Positions 1-8,263 of a stretch of DNA of 64,000 nt are shown here, piece by piece (within the stretch, counting starts at the first letter, position 1; the number at the start of each line of letters is the position of its first letter). This DNA comes from Clostridium muellerianum. Its GTDB lineage: Bacteria; Bacillota; Clostridia; Clostridiales; Clostridiaceae. The DNA lies in assembly GCF_012926525.1 (NCBI RefSeq), contig NZ_JABBNI010000019.1, forward strand, positions 1-64,000, written 5' to 3'. Made by a program: the position numbers and the translations under genes. A model generated the notes under the pieces. It ran no database searches. It was not told the origin of the DNA and was given only the letters and a program-made list of their open reading frames with translations.

Positions 1-1274
1 TTATTATCTCTAGCAGGCATCATTTTTCCTGCATTGAATTTGCTTGGTGCAAATGGTATATCTACTATTCCTGCATCAAATCCTTTTACTGTTCCTACTG
101 CTAAATCTCCATTTCCAAGTTCAAATAACTTATCCATCATACATTTAGTTTCTGCTTTTATTATGCTTATTTCTGTTTCAAGTTCCTTTGACATTGGAAG
201 TCTCTGTCCCTGGAACATATTTAATGCCATTTTTGTTGCTTTTATTCCTGCTGCATTTGCTTCTTTTGTTGGTATTCCTACTGCTTCATGTGGTGTTTTT
301 ACTATAACCTTTGTTGCTCCAGCTAGTGCTGCTGTTGCTGCTCCTGATGCTATTACTCCAAATGCTTTAGCTTCATCCTGTGGGAATCCTCCCATCCATT
401 CATGGAATACTGTTGTTATATAAACATCATTATATCCATATTGTTTTAAATATTCATTTACCTGTTCTTCTAATGCTCTTATTGCTGCAACATCCTGAAC
501 TAAGTTTCCACACTGTCCATATCCTACTGTTATGTTTTTAACTCCCTGTTCTGCTGCAAGCAAAGCTTCTATTATTGCTACTGTATTCGATGTACTTGGT
601 GGAACTAAAGTTCCTGTTAAAGGTCCAAATGGTTCTCTATTGATTGATATTCCCTGTTCTTCATAATATCCAACAAGTCTATCACAGTACTGCCAGTCCA
701 ATAAGCTTTTTTCTATTGATACATTCTTAGCATATGGAACATTATATGATATTCCGCCGCCTTCATTTGAAGTCCATCCTGCTGCATGTATTATTTCTGA
801 AAGCAATCTAGAATCTGGTGTACCATGTCTTGCTTCAATTGGTAAATTTACTGCTTCAAATACTTCTCTACATCCTTTTACCCCATGGTTTACTCCTGGG
901 AATCCATTTAGTAATGATCTTCCTGCTGCTAAACTTTCTTTTATTCCTATTTCACATTCATCATATCTATTCTGTCTTGTATAACTATCTATTGTTGATG
1001 GTAATAAATCTGCATCTCCTTCATCTTGAAGATGCTTTAAAAGTTCTATATGTTCATTTATTAGCGCAACCCCTGCTCTTGGCTGTGCTAATGTTATTCC
1101 TGCTTCCTTAGCCTTTCTTAATTTTACTGAAAAGTTCTTATGTTCTGGCACCTTTTTTAAATATTCTACAGCTTCCTTTAAGTCTACCTCGCTTCCTGTT
1201 GGCCACTGGCTTAATACTTCTTTTCTCATTTCGAAAAATTCTTCATCTGTCCACTTTTTATTTTTAAGTTCCAC
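1..1274 (-). CDS. glmE: Methylaspartate (glutamate) mutase epsilon subunit, partial (C-terminus outside window)
   Basis: This is the catalytic TIM-barrel subunit of adenosylcobalamin-dependent glutamate mutase. With GlmS it converts L-glutamate to (2S,3S)-3-methylaspartate, the first step of the methylaspartate pathway of glutamate fermentation. About 424 codons are visible and the last roughly 60 are missing. The N-terminus reads [13 protein letters not shown], and internal stretches such as [34 protein letters not shown] and [12 protein letters not shown] match the family as I recall it. The start is a GTG at 1274 with an AGGGGG site 8 nt upstream; no ATG fits that site. It lies 68 nt downstream of glmS and is presumably cotranscribed. 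The reactivase gene glmL, which I recall between glmS and glmE in C. tetanomorphum, is absent from this position. Confidence 0.95.
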   Translation of the reverse strand, partial: MELKNKKWTDEEFFEMRKEVLSQWPTGSEVDLKEAVEYLKKVPEHKNFSVKLRKAKEAGITLAQPRAGVALINEHIELLKHLQDEGDADLLPSTIDSYTRQNRYDECEIGIKESLAAGRSLLNGFPGVNHGVKGCREVFEAVNLPIEARHGTPDSRLLSEIIHAAGWTSNEGGGISYNVPYAKNVSIEKSLLDWQYCDRLVGYYEEQGISINREPFGPLTGTLVPPSTSNTVAIIEALLAAEQGVKNITVGYGQCGNLVQDVAAIRALEEQVNEYLKQYGYNDVYITTVFHEWMGGFPQDEAKAFGVIASGAATAALAGATKVIVKTPHEAVGIPTKEANAAGIKATKMALNMFQGQRLPMSKELETEISIIKAETKCMMDKLFELGNGDLAVGTVKGFDAGIVDIPFAPSKFNAGKMMPARDN

Positions 1275-1342
1275 CTGAATTACCCCCTAATCAACTTTTA
1301 CTAAGTATTTTTTCATTAATATGGTTTGTACACGATCTTTAT

Positions 1343-1756
1343 TTAATCTTCAACTTTTAAGTCCTTTTTTAAATCAGCAATTGTAACTTCTGGTGATGTT
1401 CCTGGTGCATATACTCTATCAAATCCCATTTCTCTAAATTTCTTATGTACATCTTCCCACTTTTGTTTTCCTACTACTAAATTTCCACCAGCATATAATA
1501 GTATTCCGCCTAATCCTGATTCATTAAGTTTTTCTCTTAATCCTCTGCAATCAATTTCTCCATGTCCATAAAGTGAAGATACTACTATTGCATCTGCATT
1601 AGTTTCTATTGCAGCATTTATGAAATCTTCTTGTGGAGATAACACACCAATGTTAACTACATTAAATCCTGCTTCTGTAAATGAATGTTGTAATATTTTG
1701 TTTCCAACTGCATGGCAATCTGAGCCAATAACACCAATAACTAAAGTTTTCATCAT
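1343..1756 (-). CDS. glmS: Methylaspartate (glutamate) mutase sigma subunit, cobalamin-binding
   Basis: This is the small B12-binding subunit of glutamate mutase (137 aa, the usual length). It has a Rossmann-like flavodoxin fold that carries adenosylcobalamin in the base-off/His-on form. The DxHxxG signature is seen as GSDCHAVG, with Asp13, His15 and Gly18; the histidine coordinates cobalt. Later family motifs are [13 protein letters not shown] and [11 protein letters not shown]. Two ATG codons are adjacent (1756 and 1753). The AGGGGG site is 4 nt from the first and 7 nt from the second, so initiation at 1753 is equally possible. It is the first gene of the glm operon, with a good promoter at 1889-1917 and glmE directly downstream. 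Confidence 0.96.
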   Translation of the reverse strand: MMKTLVIGVIGSDCHAVGNKILQHSFTEAGFNVVNIGVLSPQEDFINAAIETNADAIVVSSLYGHGEIDCRGLREKLNESGLGGILLYAGGNLVVGKQKWEDVHKKFREMGFDRVYAPGTSPEVTIADLKKDLKVED

Positions 1757-1862
1757 GAAACCCCCTAAAAATTGCTTTTAAAAATTTATTTATATTTCTA
1801 AAAATTATAAACATAAGTTTGTACAGTATTAATTATTAAAAATCCATAAAGAGTAATGGCTT

Positions 1863-1926
1863 AATGGATTAATCCATTCCTCTTTTTTATAATACCACAT
1901 GAAAAAATCCATATCAAACGTTTTCA
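1863..1926 (-). promoter_or_regulatory. glm operon promoter with palindrome and cre-like site
   Basis: On the minus strand there is TTGATA (1917-1912), a 17-nt spacer and TATTAT (1894-1889), a near-ideal sigma-A promoter for glmS. Directly downstream, around +4 to +19, lies a perfect 16-bp palindrome AATGGATTAATCCATT (1863-1878), in repressor-operator position. Overlapping the -35 is TGAAAACGTTTGAT (1926-1913), which matches the left 11 bases of the CcpA cre consensus but not the last three. A larger imperfect hairpin (AAGAG-AATGG pairing with CCATT-CTCTT) can also form across the palindrome. Seen in sequence; regulator identity is inferred. Confidence 0.65.
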
Positions 1927-2259
1927 GAAAATATCTTTTTTCAGAATATTGTGTTACATTTAGTATTCTTTCATACATAGCCCCATCATACAATATTAAC
2001 CATAACTAGTTATGTAATACTGTTGATTCACAAGCTACTTCACCTTATACCAATAAATTTTTAATATTATCTATCTTTGAATAAATTAAAATACTCTCTA
2101 AACACATTAAAATATGCTATGAATATCTTAATGTTAAAAATTGCATAATTTCATTCATTAATAATAACTTTTATATTTTATTATAATTTCCGCCAAGACA
2201 TCCAATCCAATTTTGGGATAAATTTACATAATATCAGGATAACATTTTTTAAATCACAT
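1927..2259. other. AT-rich intergenic region, nothing recognised
   Basis: This is roughly 330 bases of AT-rich DNA between the glm promoter and the terminator at 2260. I find no credible open reading frame, repeat or riboswitch signature on either strand. Confidence 0.5.
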
Positions 2260-2296
2260 CAAAAAAGTGGACTTTTTAAAAAGTCCACTTTTTTTG
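2260..2296. terminator. Bidirectional rho-independent terminator
   Basis: A perfect inverted repeat with the core GTGGACTTTTT/AAAAAGTCCAC is flanked by A and T runs, so it can work in both directions. It is the likely end of the minus-strand aminotransferase transcript. A palindromic element (2357-2517) sits between it and the gene. Confidence 0.85.
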
Positions 2297-2356
2297 ATTT
2301 TTATTATTTTTTACAATATTTAAATGCACAACTTTAAGGTGAATGTCCAATCACTA

Positions 2357-2517
2357 TAAGGCATATGAAAGAAAATAGCAAGTCAAAGATGTTAGTATAT
2401 TTTGCGATAGACAAGGAAACAGGTTCCGCTGATAGTTGTTCTATCAAAGGGTTCTGTTGATGCAGTATGACGCAAAATATACTAACATACTGACTTGTTA
2501 TTTTTTTGAATATGCCT
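2357..2517. repeat. MITE-like palindromic element with ~47-nt terminal inverted repeats
   Basis: The left arm starts GGCATATGAAAGAAAATAGC and the right arm, read in reverse complement, starts GGCATATTCAAAAAAATAAC. Both arms continue through AAGTC to a shared inner 20-nt run, ATGTTAGTATATTTTGCG plus one flanking base (about 2389-2406 and 2470-2487). Near-identity extends over about 47 nt. The ~63-nt centre has small hairpins, for example GATAG-TTGTT-CTATC, and no ORF. The outer right end is 3 nt from the patA stop codon. No transposase is present. A diverged arm recurs at 11083-11119. A non-autonomous inserted element is the simplest reading. A long transcribed hairpin is the alternative. Confidence 0.7.
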
Positions 2518-2520
2518 AAG

Positions 2521-3678
2521 CTATTTTAATTTTTTTATAAATTCTTCTATTCTATCTGACGCTTCTTTTAATTGTTCCATACTATAAGCATAAGAAATTC
2601 TCATATAACCTTCTCCCCCAATTCCAAAAGCTGATCCTGGTACAGCAGCAACTCCTGCTTCTTTTAGAAGTCTTTCACAAAACTCCTCACTTTTCATATT
2701 AAATTTTTTTATAGCCGGAAACATGTAAAAAGCTCCCATAGGAACATTTGATTCAAAACCCATCTTAATAAATCTATTATATAAATAATCTCTCCTTCTT
2801 ATAAATTCTCTTCTCATGTATTCTACATCTTCCATACAACTTTTAAATCCTTCACAAGCTGCCCATTGAACAATGGACGCTGCACATGATACATTATATT
2901 GATGAACTTTCATTATAGCATTCATAAAACGTTCTACTGCACACACGTACCCTATTCTAAGACCTGTCATGGAAAACATTTTTGAAAAGCCTCCAACAGC
3001 TATTACTTTATCTCTTATATCATCAAATTGAGCTATAGAATAATATTGGTCTTCAAAACATAATGAACTATACATTTCATCACTTATAACTATAATTTCA
3101 TTATTTTTAATAATCTTATGAAGTTTATTGTTATCCTCACCTGATAAAATAGCTCCAGTTGGATTACATGGATATGATACTACTATAACTTTAGGTTTCT
3201 CTTTATTTATTAAATTTTCTAATTCCTTAAAGTTGATAGAAAAATCTTCATTTAAATTATAGTTAACAACTTCTCCTCCTATAAGTTTTACACAACTTTC
3301 ATAAGCTGGATATGCCGGTGTGGGTATAAGAACTTTGTCTGAAGGATTTAATAAAGCCGCGAAAACATCCATTAACCCTTCACTACCACCAATAGTAATA
3401 CATATTTCATCCTTATCATAGTTTATATGTTGAGTTTTTAAATACTTTGAGATTTCTTCCCTAAGTTCCACAATTCCTGCATTAGATGTATATGTAGTTT
3501 TGTTTTCATTTATTGCTTGAATCATGGCTTCCTTTATTTTTTCAGGTACATTAAAATCAGGCTGACCTAAAGTTAAAGAAATAGCATCTGGGTAATTAAC
3601 TACCTTATTAAAAAATTTCCTTATACCTGAAATCTCTATATTTTGCACATTATTAGATATTACATTATCTTTAATCAT
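2521..3678 (-). CDS. PLP-dependent class I/II aminotransferase (PatA/AspC type)
   Basis: A fold-type I aminotransferase of 385 aa, typical length. The Schiff-base lysine is Lys233 in GGFSKMFSMTGLRIGY; other landmarks are LGQPDFNVP near the N-terminus, SYPCNPTG (about 168-175) and the PLP-binding VISDEMYSS (about 197-205). This subgroup includes PatA-type N-acetyl-diaminopimelate/aspartate aminotransferases, so amino-acid biosynthesis or catabolism is likely but the substrate is not readable. Its start is preceded by AGGGGG. It appears monocistronic: a structured repeat (3730-3925) lies upstream and a palindromic element plus a terminator follow. dapH lies nearby at 6.6 kb but in another transcript, so a role in lysine synthesis is only a possibility. 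Confidence 0.88.
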   Translation of the reverse strand: MIKDNVISNNVQNIEISGIRKFFNKVVNYPDAISLTLGQPDFNVPEKIKEAMIQAINENKTTYTSNAGIVELREEISKYLKTQHINYDKDEICITIGGSEGLMDVFAALLNPSDKVLIPTPAYPAYESCVKLIGGEVVNYNLNEDFSINFKELENLINKEKPKVIVVSYPCNPTGAILSGEDNNKLHKIIKNNEIIVISDEMYSSLCFEDQYYSIAQFDDIRDKVIAVGGFSKMFSMTGLRIGYVCAVERFMNAIMKVHQYNVSCAASIVQWAACEGFKSCMEDVEYMRREFIRRRDYLYNRFIKMGFESNVPMGAFYMFPAIKKFNMKSEEFCERLLKEAGVAAVPGSAFGIGGEGYMRISYAYSMEQLKEASDRIEEFIKKLK

Positions 3679-3729
3679 TACTATAAAGCCCCCTTAGATT
3701 TATTATATAACCCTTGCAAAATTTTATCC
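3679..3729. other. Short leader before the aminotransferase
   Basis: AT-rich stretch between the structured repeat and the patA start. Only the AGGGGG ribosome binding site is recognisable. Confidence 0.4.
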
Positions 3730-3925
3730 GATGGCTACCATCCGTAACACTCCCATCACATACAGCGAAAGCGATTCACACAAAATCATAGATTTTGGTT
3801 CTCTGCTTTTCTTTAAGGTTGGAGATAACGGCTGATACGCCCCTGGATAAGTTCTTCTAAGACTCAGATGGAAAGAGGGGCATTCCTCATAAGTAAACTC
3901 CACCTGAGTCTAAGAATCACTTGAT
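3730..3925. repeat. Unrecognised structured element, copy A
   Basis: This element shares its layout with 12494-12620. A stem is formed by CCGTAACACTCC (3742-3753) and GGAGATAACGG (3821-3831), with an A-rich internal loop. It is followed by CCCTGGATAA and then a long hairpin whose arms at 3855-3871 and 3900-3916 pair over 17 positions with two imperfect ones. The loop of that hairpin contains GGAAAG. Copy A has about 60 extra nt between the strands of the first stem, including a perfect hairpin CAAAATC-ATA-GATTTTG. The outer end carries GATGG-CTA-CCATC. It lies about 50 nt upstream of patA. I do not recognise a known riboswitch in it. Confidence 0.55.
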
Positions 3926-3940
3926 AAAAACATAATAGCA

Positions 3941-3980
3941 TAAAAAAAGCAGGGTGTACATCTTACTTTCCACCCCTGAT
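3941..3980 (-). terminator. Terminator of the oxidoreductase operon
   Basis: Read on the minus strand, CAGGGGTG and CACCCTG pair with one bulged base and are followed by CTTTTTTTATG. A second palindrome nearby (TACAGTGAGA/TCTCACTGTA, 4016-4055) may assist. Confidence 0.65.
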
Positions 3981-4104
3981 TTTTATATCCATTTAAAACA
4001 CTAAATAAAAATCCTTACAGTGAGAAAATCATTGTAATAATAATATCTCACTGTACTATATAATAAAAGCACTGAAAAATTTCAACTAATCTTAAGCCTA
4101 GTCT

Positions 4105-5385
4105 TTAGAATAATTTTTCATTCATAATATTAGTTAACTTTAATTTTTCAATTCTATCTTCTATTTCTTTTCTATCTGTAGTATATAATCCAAATTTCTG
4201 CATTCTCTTAAAATATTCAGCTCCTGCAAAAGTATATCTATTTCTTCTTCCTTGTTTTGTCATCATTTTATAGTTTGCAAAAGCTATGATATCTCCTATT
4301 GCTGTGCTCTTTGGAAGAATTAAAGGAGGCATCTTTAAGGCACATCTTACCGCATTATGCCCAGCTAAGCTTCCAGTACATATCGCTTCTGTATGACCTA
4401 CAAAAAGTCCACTTTTTTCACCGCCGCAGAATAAATTACTTATACCTTTTACTTTCATATCATCCGTTCTAGGTGCTACAGATAAATATCTAATGGAATT
4501 ACCCTTTCCACCTGCGTAAGGATCAACATACTTTGAATTTTCTAATCCCTTAATTTTTCTTAGCTTTTCTAAAGGATAGTAAGATGTCATAAGTTTTGCA
4601 TGGCCAGTATCCAATAATATTACATTTTCAGCAAACTCTTTTAATGCATACTGCTGGCATACCTTTGCTTTCAACTTATCCATGTTTACATCTTCTTTAG
4701 GAACTTTTAAAATAACTACTCCTTTTTTATCTAATTCTTCTACTATACTGTCATCTAAACTTTCTTTGCACAGCTTACAAGAACCACTAAAAGCTCCATA
4801 TATATCATCATCTCTTTCCCCTTGAAGATCATCTACACCAGCTCTCATACTTATACTAACTCTTGGTCCAAATGCAGGACATCTAAGCACGCACATTGAA
4901 CATCCATTTCCATATCTTAAGCAATTTCCCATAGGTCCTGTAGAGCCTGTAGTTTCAATAAATACATCTCCTTCTACATAACTACCATCTGCTAAATATA
5001 TTCCTTTTATTTTATCTTCTTCCTTATCTACATCAATTATTCTACATATCATATTTAATTCTATACCAATATCCTGTAAGTACCTTTTTACTGCTGGTTC
5101 AATCTTATTTACATCATACAACCATGCATGTTTGTGTCCAGGAAAATCTACATTTTTATGCCGTGTATTACTATCAGTTATATTTATCAAATCCCCTGTA
5201 CCTAAAGCTATTAACTCTTCTGAAGCAGTATATCTTCCATTGTTTCTCATTATTCCTCCTACATTTCCAAGTCCTAAAAGCATATCAGTTTTTTCATAAA
5301 GAGAAACAGTATCTGCACCTGCCTTTTTAGCACTTATTGCTGCTGCACAGCCTGCCCATCCACCACCAATTATAATTACCTTCAT
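4105..5385 (-). CDS. FAD-dependent oxidoreductase with ferredoxin-like Cys cluster, MnmG/TrmFO-like fold
   Basis: A flavoprotein of 426 aa. The N-terminus is a dinucleotide-binding fold (IIIGGGWAGCAAA), and the C-terminal FAD signature NLFCGGEKSGLFVGHTEA resembles the MnmG/TrmFO superfamily. Unlike those tRNA enzymes it has CSMCVLRCP (about 162-170, CxxCxxxCP) and a further CKLC (about 203-206), which could hold an Fe-S cluster. It lies 55 nt downstream of the PyrK-like reductase gene at 5441-6424, so the two probably form a two-subunit complex. The partner would bring NAD(P)H electrons and this subunit would act on an unknown substrate. Start from TAGGAGG. The electron-transfer role is inferred from family and neighbourhood, and the reaction is unknown. 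Confidence 0.75.
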   Translation of the reverse strand: MKVIIIGGGWAGCAAAISAKKAGADTVSLYEKTDMLLGLGNVGGIMRNNGRYTASEELIALGTGDLINITDSNTRHKNVDFPGHKHAWLYDVNKIEPAVKRYLQDIGIELNMICRIIDVDKEEDKIKGIYLADGSYVEGDVFIETTGSTGPMGNCLRYGNGCSMCVLRCPAFGPRVSISMRAGVDDLQGERDDDIYGAFSGSCKLCKESLDDSIVEELDKKGVVILKVPKEDVNMDKLKAKVCQQYALKEFAENVILLDTGHAKLMTSYYPLEKLRKIKGLENSKYVDPYAGGKGNSIRYLSVAPRTDDMKVKGISNLFCGGEKSGLFVGHTEAICTGSLAGHNAVRCALKMPPLILPKSTAIGDIIAFANYKMMTKQGRRNRYTFAGAEYFKRMQKFGLYTTDRKEIEDRIEKLKLTNIMNEKLF

Positions 5386-5440
5386 TAAAAAACCTCCTAA
5401 TATTAAATTGTGAATTTTAAAATTTCCCTATCTTTATTTT

Positions 5441-6424
5441 TTATATAAACCTTCTTTCTTTAAATACATGTTTAGGATCTATTTGTACCTTACATAATTT
5501 TTTTACTACATGGTTTTTATATCTCGTGCTACAGGTACCACATACTCCTTCTCCGCAGCACATCTTAGAATTGTTACAGCAGGAAAAATTAATATTTTCA
5601 TCAATAAACTCCATAGTTTTGTAAATCAATATATCTGGACCATCACAATGAATTAAATTTACATTTTCTACTTTTAAAATTTGTTTCATCATCATTTTAA
5701 ATTCTTCTGTAAGTTCACCTTGTTCTAACATTTTGCATTCCAATATTTCTGAATTACATTCTTCAAAATACTCTTTTCCAAAAATGTTTTTAAAAGGTGC
5801 TTTATCAATTATTGCTATAATTTTATTTTCATTAGAATGTAATTTTTTTAAAACAGGTATTAAAGGTGCTATGCCTATTGCTCTTCCTATAACTATTGAT
5901 ACACCTTCCCTTGCTCTATAAACATTTTTTAGCCCTAATACTCCATTCCAAAATGGTCCTCTAACTAACATTTTTTCATTTTCGTTAAGTTTACATATAC
6001 TTTTTGTTTTAATTCCTTTTGTTTCTATAGCTATTTTTAATGTGTTTTTTTCTGTATCAGCTTCCATAATAGAAATTGGTGTATCATAATAATTTGTAGA
6101 CTGCGGATTTCTTATAAATATGAAGCTCCCTGGGTATACAAGATCATGCACTAAACTGTGAGATGCGTTTATCGTAAAAATATATAAACTTTCTTCTATC
6201 TGCTCCTTTTTTACTATTGTACATAAATAATTTTTCCTTCCTTCCTTAGCCTTGCTCTTATTTAAAATATACTCTTGATATATGCACACACCCTTCCAAT
6301 TTATGCAGTCACAGAAATTTTTTCCTGAAAGTTGTGAGCATAAGACACAATCCCCTGTTTCAGATAAATGACATGGACAGTATATACTTCCAGCATCAAT
6401 ACAATCTTTCATTTCATAATCCAA
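5441..6424 (-). CDS. PyrK/sulfide dehydrogenase-like FAD/NAD-binding iron-sulfur reductase subunit
   Basis: An electron-transfer subunit of 327 aa. The middle is a ferredoxin-NADP reductase module: a FAD-binding barrel with YPGSFIFIRNP, then a nucleotide-binding part with GRAIGIAPLIPVL. The C-terminus has a PyrK-type [2Fe-2S] motif, CGEGVCGTC followed by a distal Cys in VVKKLCKV. The N-terminal 47 residues contain eight cysteines (8, 16, 18, 26, 29, 38, 40, 47), an extension not found in ordinary PyrK and possibly one or two more clusters. The start is TTG at 6424 with GGAGG 8 nt upstream; the ATG at 6412 is less well placed. No pyrD is next to it, so it is not the dihydroorotate dehydrogenase subunit. 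It pairs with the flavoprotein downstream. Confidence 0.8.
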   Translation of the reverse strand: MDYEMKDCIDAGSIYCPCHLSETGDCVLCSQLSGKNFCDCINWKGVCIYQEYILNKSKAKEGRKNYLCTIVKKEQIEESLYIFTINASHSLVHDLVYPGSFIFIRNPQSTNYYDTPISIMEADTEKNTLKIAIETKGIKTKSICKLNENEKMLVRGPFWNGVLGLKNVYRAREGVSIVIGRAIGIAPLIPVLKKLHSNENKIIAIIDKAPFKNIFGKEYFEECNSEILECKMLEQGELTEEFKMMMKQILKVENVNLIHCDGPDILIYKTMEFIDENINFSCCNNSKMCCGEGVCGTCSTRYKNHVVKKLCKVQIDPKHVFKERRFI

Positions 6425-6507
6425 TTACATTACCTCCAAAAGCACTCTACTATTAAAATATTTCACTTGATACCTTTTTGTTACTGAAAAATACTTTACC
6501 CCTTTAA

Positions 6508-6536
6508 TTGACAAAACATATTTATTATAATAATAT
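6508..6536 (+). promoter_or_regulatory. Sigma-A promoter of dapH
   Basis: TTGACA (6508-6513), a 17-nt spacer and TAATAT (6531-6536) lie 37 nt before the dapH start. No lysine riboswitch fits in the short gap upstream. Confidence 0.65.
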
Positions 6537-6572
6537 TAATAACTATAATATTTAACTTAGGAGGTTATCCCT

Positions 6573-7283
6573 ATGAACTATGATTTAACTAATCCATATG
6601 AAATAGCAAGATACATAAAAGAAGCAAAGAAATCTACTCCTGTTAAGGTTTATGTTGATGGTGACATACAAAATTGTGACCTAGGAAACATAGAAGATTA
6701 CGGCAACTCTAGCTTCCATGTACTTTTTGGCGAAGCAGAAGAAGTCTCTAAATTTTTAGATGATAACAAAGATAAAATAAAAAAATTTAGAATAGAATAT
6801 GATAGAAGAAACTCAGCAATTCCTCTTGTTGATGTTACAAAAATAGATGCTAGAATTGAACCTGGTGCTATTATAAGAGATAAAGTTAAAATAGATAAAA
6901 ATGCTGTTATAATGATGGGCGCTGTTATAAATATAGGTGCTGAAATCGGCGAAGGCAGTATGGTCGATATGAATGCTGTTGTTGGTGCAAGAGGCAAGCT
7001 TGGAAAAGGAGTTCACTTAGGTGCAGGTGCTGTGGTTGCAGGCGTTCTTGAACCACCAAGTAAATCTCCATGTGAAATAGATGATGATGTTTTAATAGGT
7101 GCTAACGCAGTAATCTTGGAAGGCGTAAAAATAGGAAAAGGTTCTGTTGTAGCTGCTGGATCTGTAGTTGTAGAGGACGTTCCCGCTGGAGTAGTAGTAG
7201 CTGGCGTTCCTGCAAAAATAATCAAAACAGTAGATGATAAAACTAAAGATAAAACTAAAATACTAGAAGATTTAAGAAAATAA
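6573..7283 (+). CDS. dapH: 2,3,4,5-tetrahydropyridine-2,6-dicarboxylate N-acetyltransferase
   Basis: Transfers an acetyl group from acetyl-CoA to tetrahydrodipicolinate in the acetylase branch of diaminopimelate/lysine synthesis, which also feeds peptidoglycan and spore dipicolinate. It is 236 aa, the usual DapH length. There is an N-terminal DapH-type helical domain (about 1-85), then a left-handed beta-helix built from hexapeptide repeats (for example [19 protein letters not shown] and [19 protein letters not shown]) and a C-terminal cap ending [15 protein letters not shown]. The motif [20 protein letters not shown] is typical of the active-site coil. RBS TTAGGAGG. Monocistronic with its own promoter and terminator; no other dap gene is nearby. 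Confidence 0.95.
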   Translation: MNYDLTNPYEIARYIKEAKKSTPVKVYVDGDIQNCDLGNIEDYGNSSFHVLFGEAEEVSKFLDDNKDKIKKFRIEYDRRNSAIPLVDVTKIDARIEPGAIIRDKVKIDKNAVIMMGAVINIGAEIGEGSMVDMNAVVGARGKLGKGVHLGAGAVVAGVLEPPSKSPCEIDDDVLIGANAVILEGVKIGKGSVVAAGSVVVEDVPAGVVVAGVPAKIIKTVDDKTKDKTKILEDLRK

Positions 7284-7301
7284 ATAAACTTCATTTTAAT
7301 T

Positions 7302-7348
7302 AAAAAGCTGTGAATTAAGGTACTAACCCTATATTCCACAGCTTTTAT
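7302..7348 (+). terminator. Terminator after dapH
   Basis: AAAAAGCTGTG pairs with CACAGCTTTTATTT. It can also serve the convergent minus-strand SSB-like gene. Confidence 0.8.
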
Positions 7349-7361
7349 TTGTATTATTTTA

Positions 7362-8057
7362 TTATGATATTTGTTTATCCACTAATGCTTCATTTATTCC
7401 TTTTTCATGTTGGCTTTCGCTCTCACTTACTTCATCATCTTTAACCGCTTTTTCCATTTTGGATATGGATACTTCATAGGCAACTTTCTTAATTGTTTCT
7501 GTATCAGATATTTTCTTTTGATACTCTCTACTTTGTAATCTACCCCAAACTTTTATATTATCACCAACTTTTAATGTCTTGCAGAATCTGGAATTTCTTA
7601 CCCATGCAATAGTTGGTATGTAGTCTGACTTATTATAAGCTCTGTTAACTGCAAGGAGTATATCCGAAATTTCTCTTCCAAAAGGAGTTGTCCTATAAAC
7701 TGGTTCCTTACAAATGAATCCATCTAAATATATCTGGTTAGGATTTTTGCTTCTTTCCTCACAATAGTATATATTCCTTGCAAAAACCGTTAATATCAAC
7801 CTATTTGATCCATCCATAAACTTATTATAAGACCTTAACTGACCTTCTATTATTAGCTCTGAACCTATTTTAATATCCATTCCACCTATAAGTCTTTCTG
7901 ATACAGTTATAAATAAAGCATCTTTTGCTTCACTTAGTCTTGAAACTTCTACATAAAAAGTATAAAACCCTTCACCATACATTTCGTGACTAAATTGTAA
8001 TTCTGAAATTACTCGCCCTTCTAAATAAATTTTATTATTCAGCATTGAATTTTCCAT
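7362..8057 (-). CDS. Single-stranded DNA-binding-like protein with two OB folds
   Basis: A 231-aa protein with two consecutive SSB-type OB-fold regions. The first (about 5-105) starts NKIYLEGRVISEL; the second (about 108-205) starts NQIYLDGFICKEPVYRTTPFG, is the better match to canonical SSB, and ends in IKVWGRLQSREY. The last 30 residues are acidic and low in complexity, as in SSB tails, but lack the DDDIPF-type tip that binds partner proteins. This is longer than the ~150-aa main SSB, so it is probably an accessory clostridial paralogue rather than the essential one, which is usually next to rpsF/rpsR. Monocistronic, RBS AAGAAGGG. Confidence 0.75.
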   Translation of the reverse strand: MENSMLNNKIYLEGRVISELQFSHEMYGEGFYTFYVEVSRLSEAKDALFITVSERLIGGMDIKIGSELIIEGQLRSYNKFMDGSNRLILTVFARNIYYCEERSKNPNQIYLDGFICKEPVYRTTPFGREISDILLAVNRAYNKSDYIPTIAWVRNSRFCKTLKVGDNIKVWGRLQSREYQKKISDTETIKKVAYEVSISKMEKAVKDDEVSESESQHEKGINEALVDKQIS

Positions 8058-8263
8058 TATAACCCTTCTTTCCCTTCGTTTTCAAATTATCTTATCATCA
8101 TATAATTATTCACAGACTGACTAAATTATACTTGTAAAAATTTAAATTATATTTAATTGTTACATTTAACTTGATAACATTTACCATTCTTAAGATTTGT
8201 TACCACATTTCCATTATAATACAAATTTGACCTTAGTTTCAATAAGGTTGTGTTTTATTTATA

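Noticed and set aside
34-1111. Long plus-strand reading frames opposite glmE
   Set aside because: They are antisense shadows: the opposite strand encodes a clear GlmE in one uninterrupted frame, and the plus-strand translations are low-complexity with no ribosome binding sites.
6698-7339. Several overlapping minus-strand frames opposite dapH
   Set aside because: The hexapeptide-repeat coding of dapH on the plus strand produces open antisense frames; none has a binding site or recognisable product.
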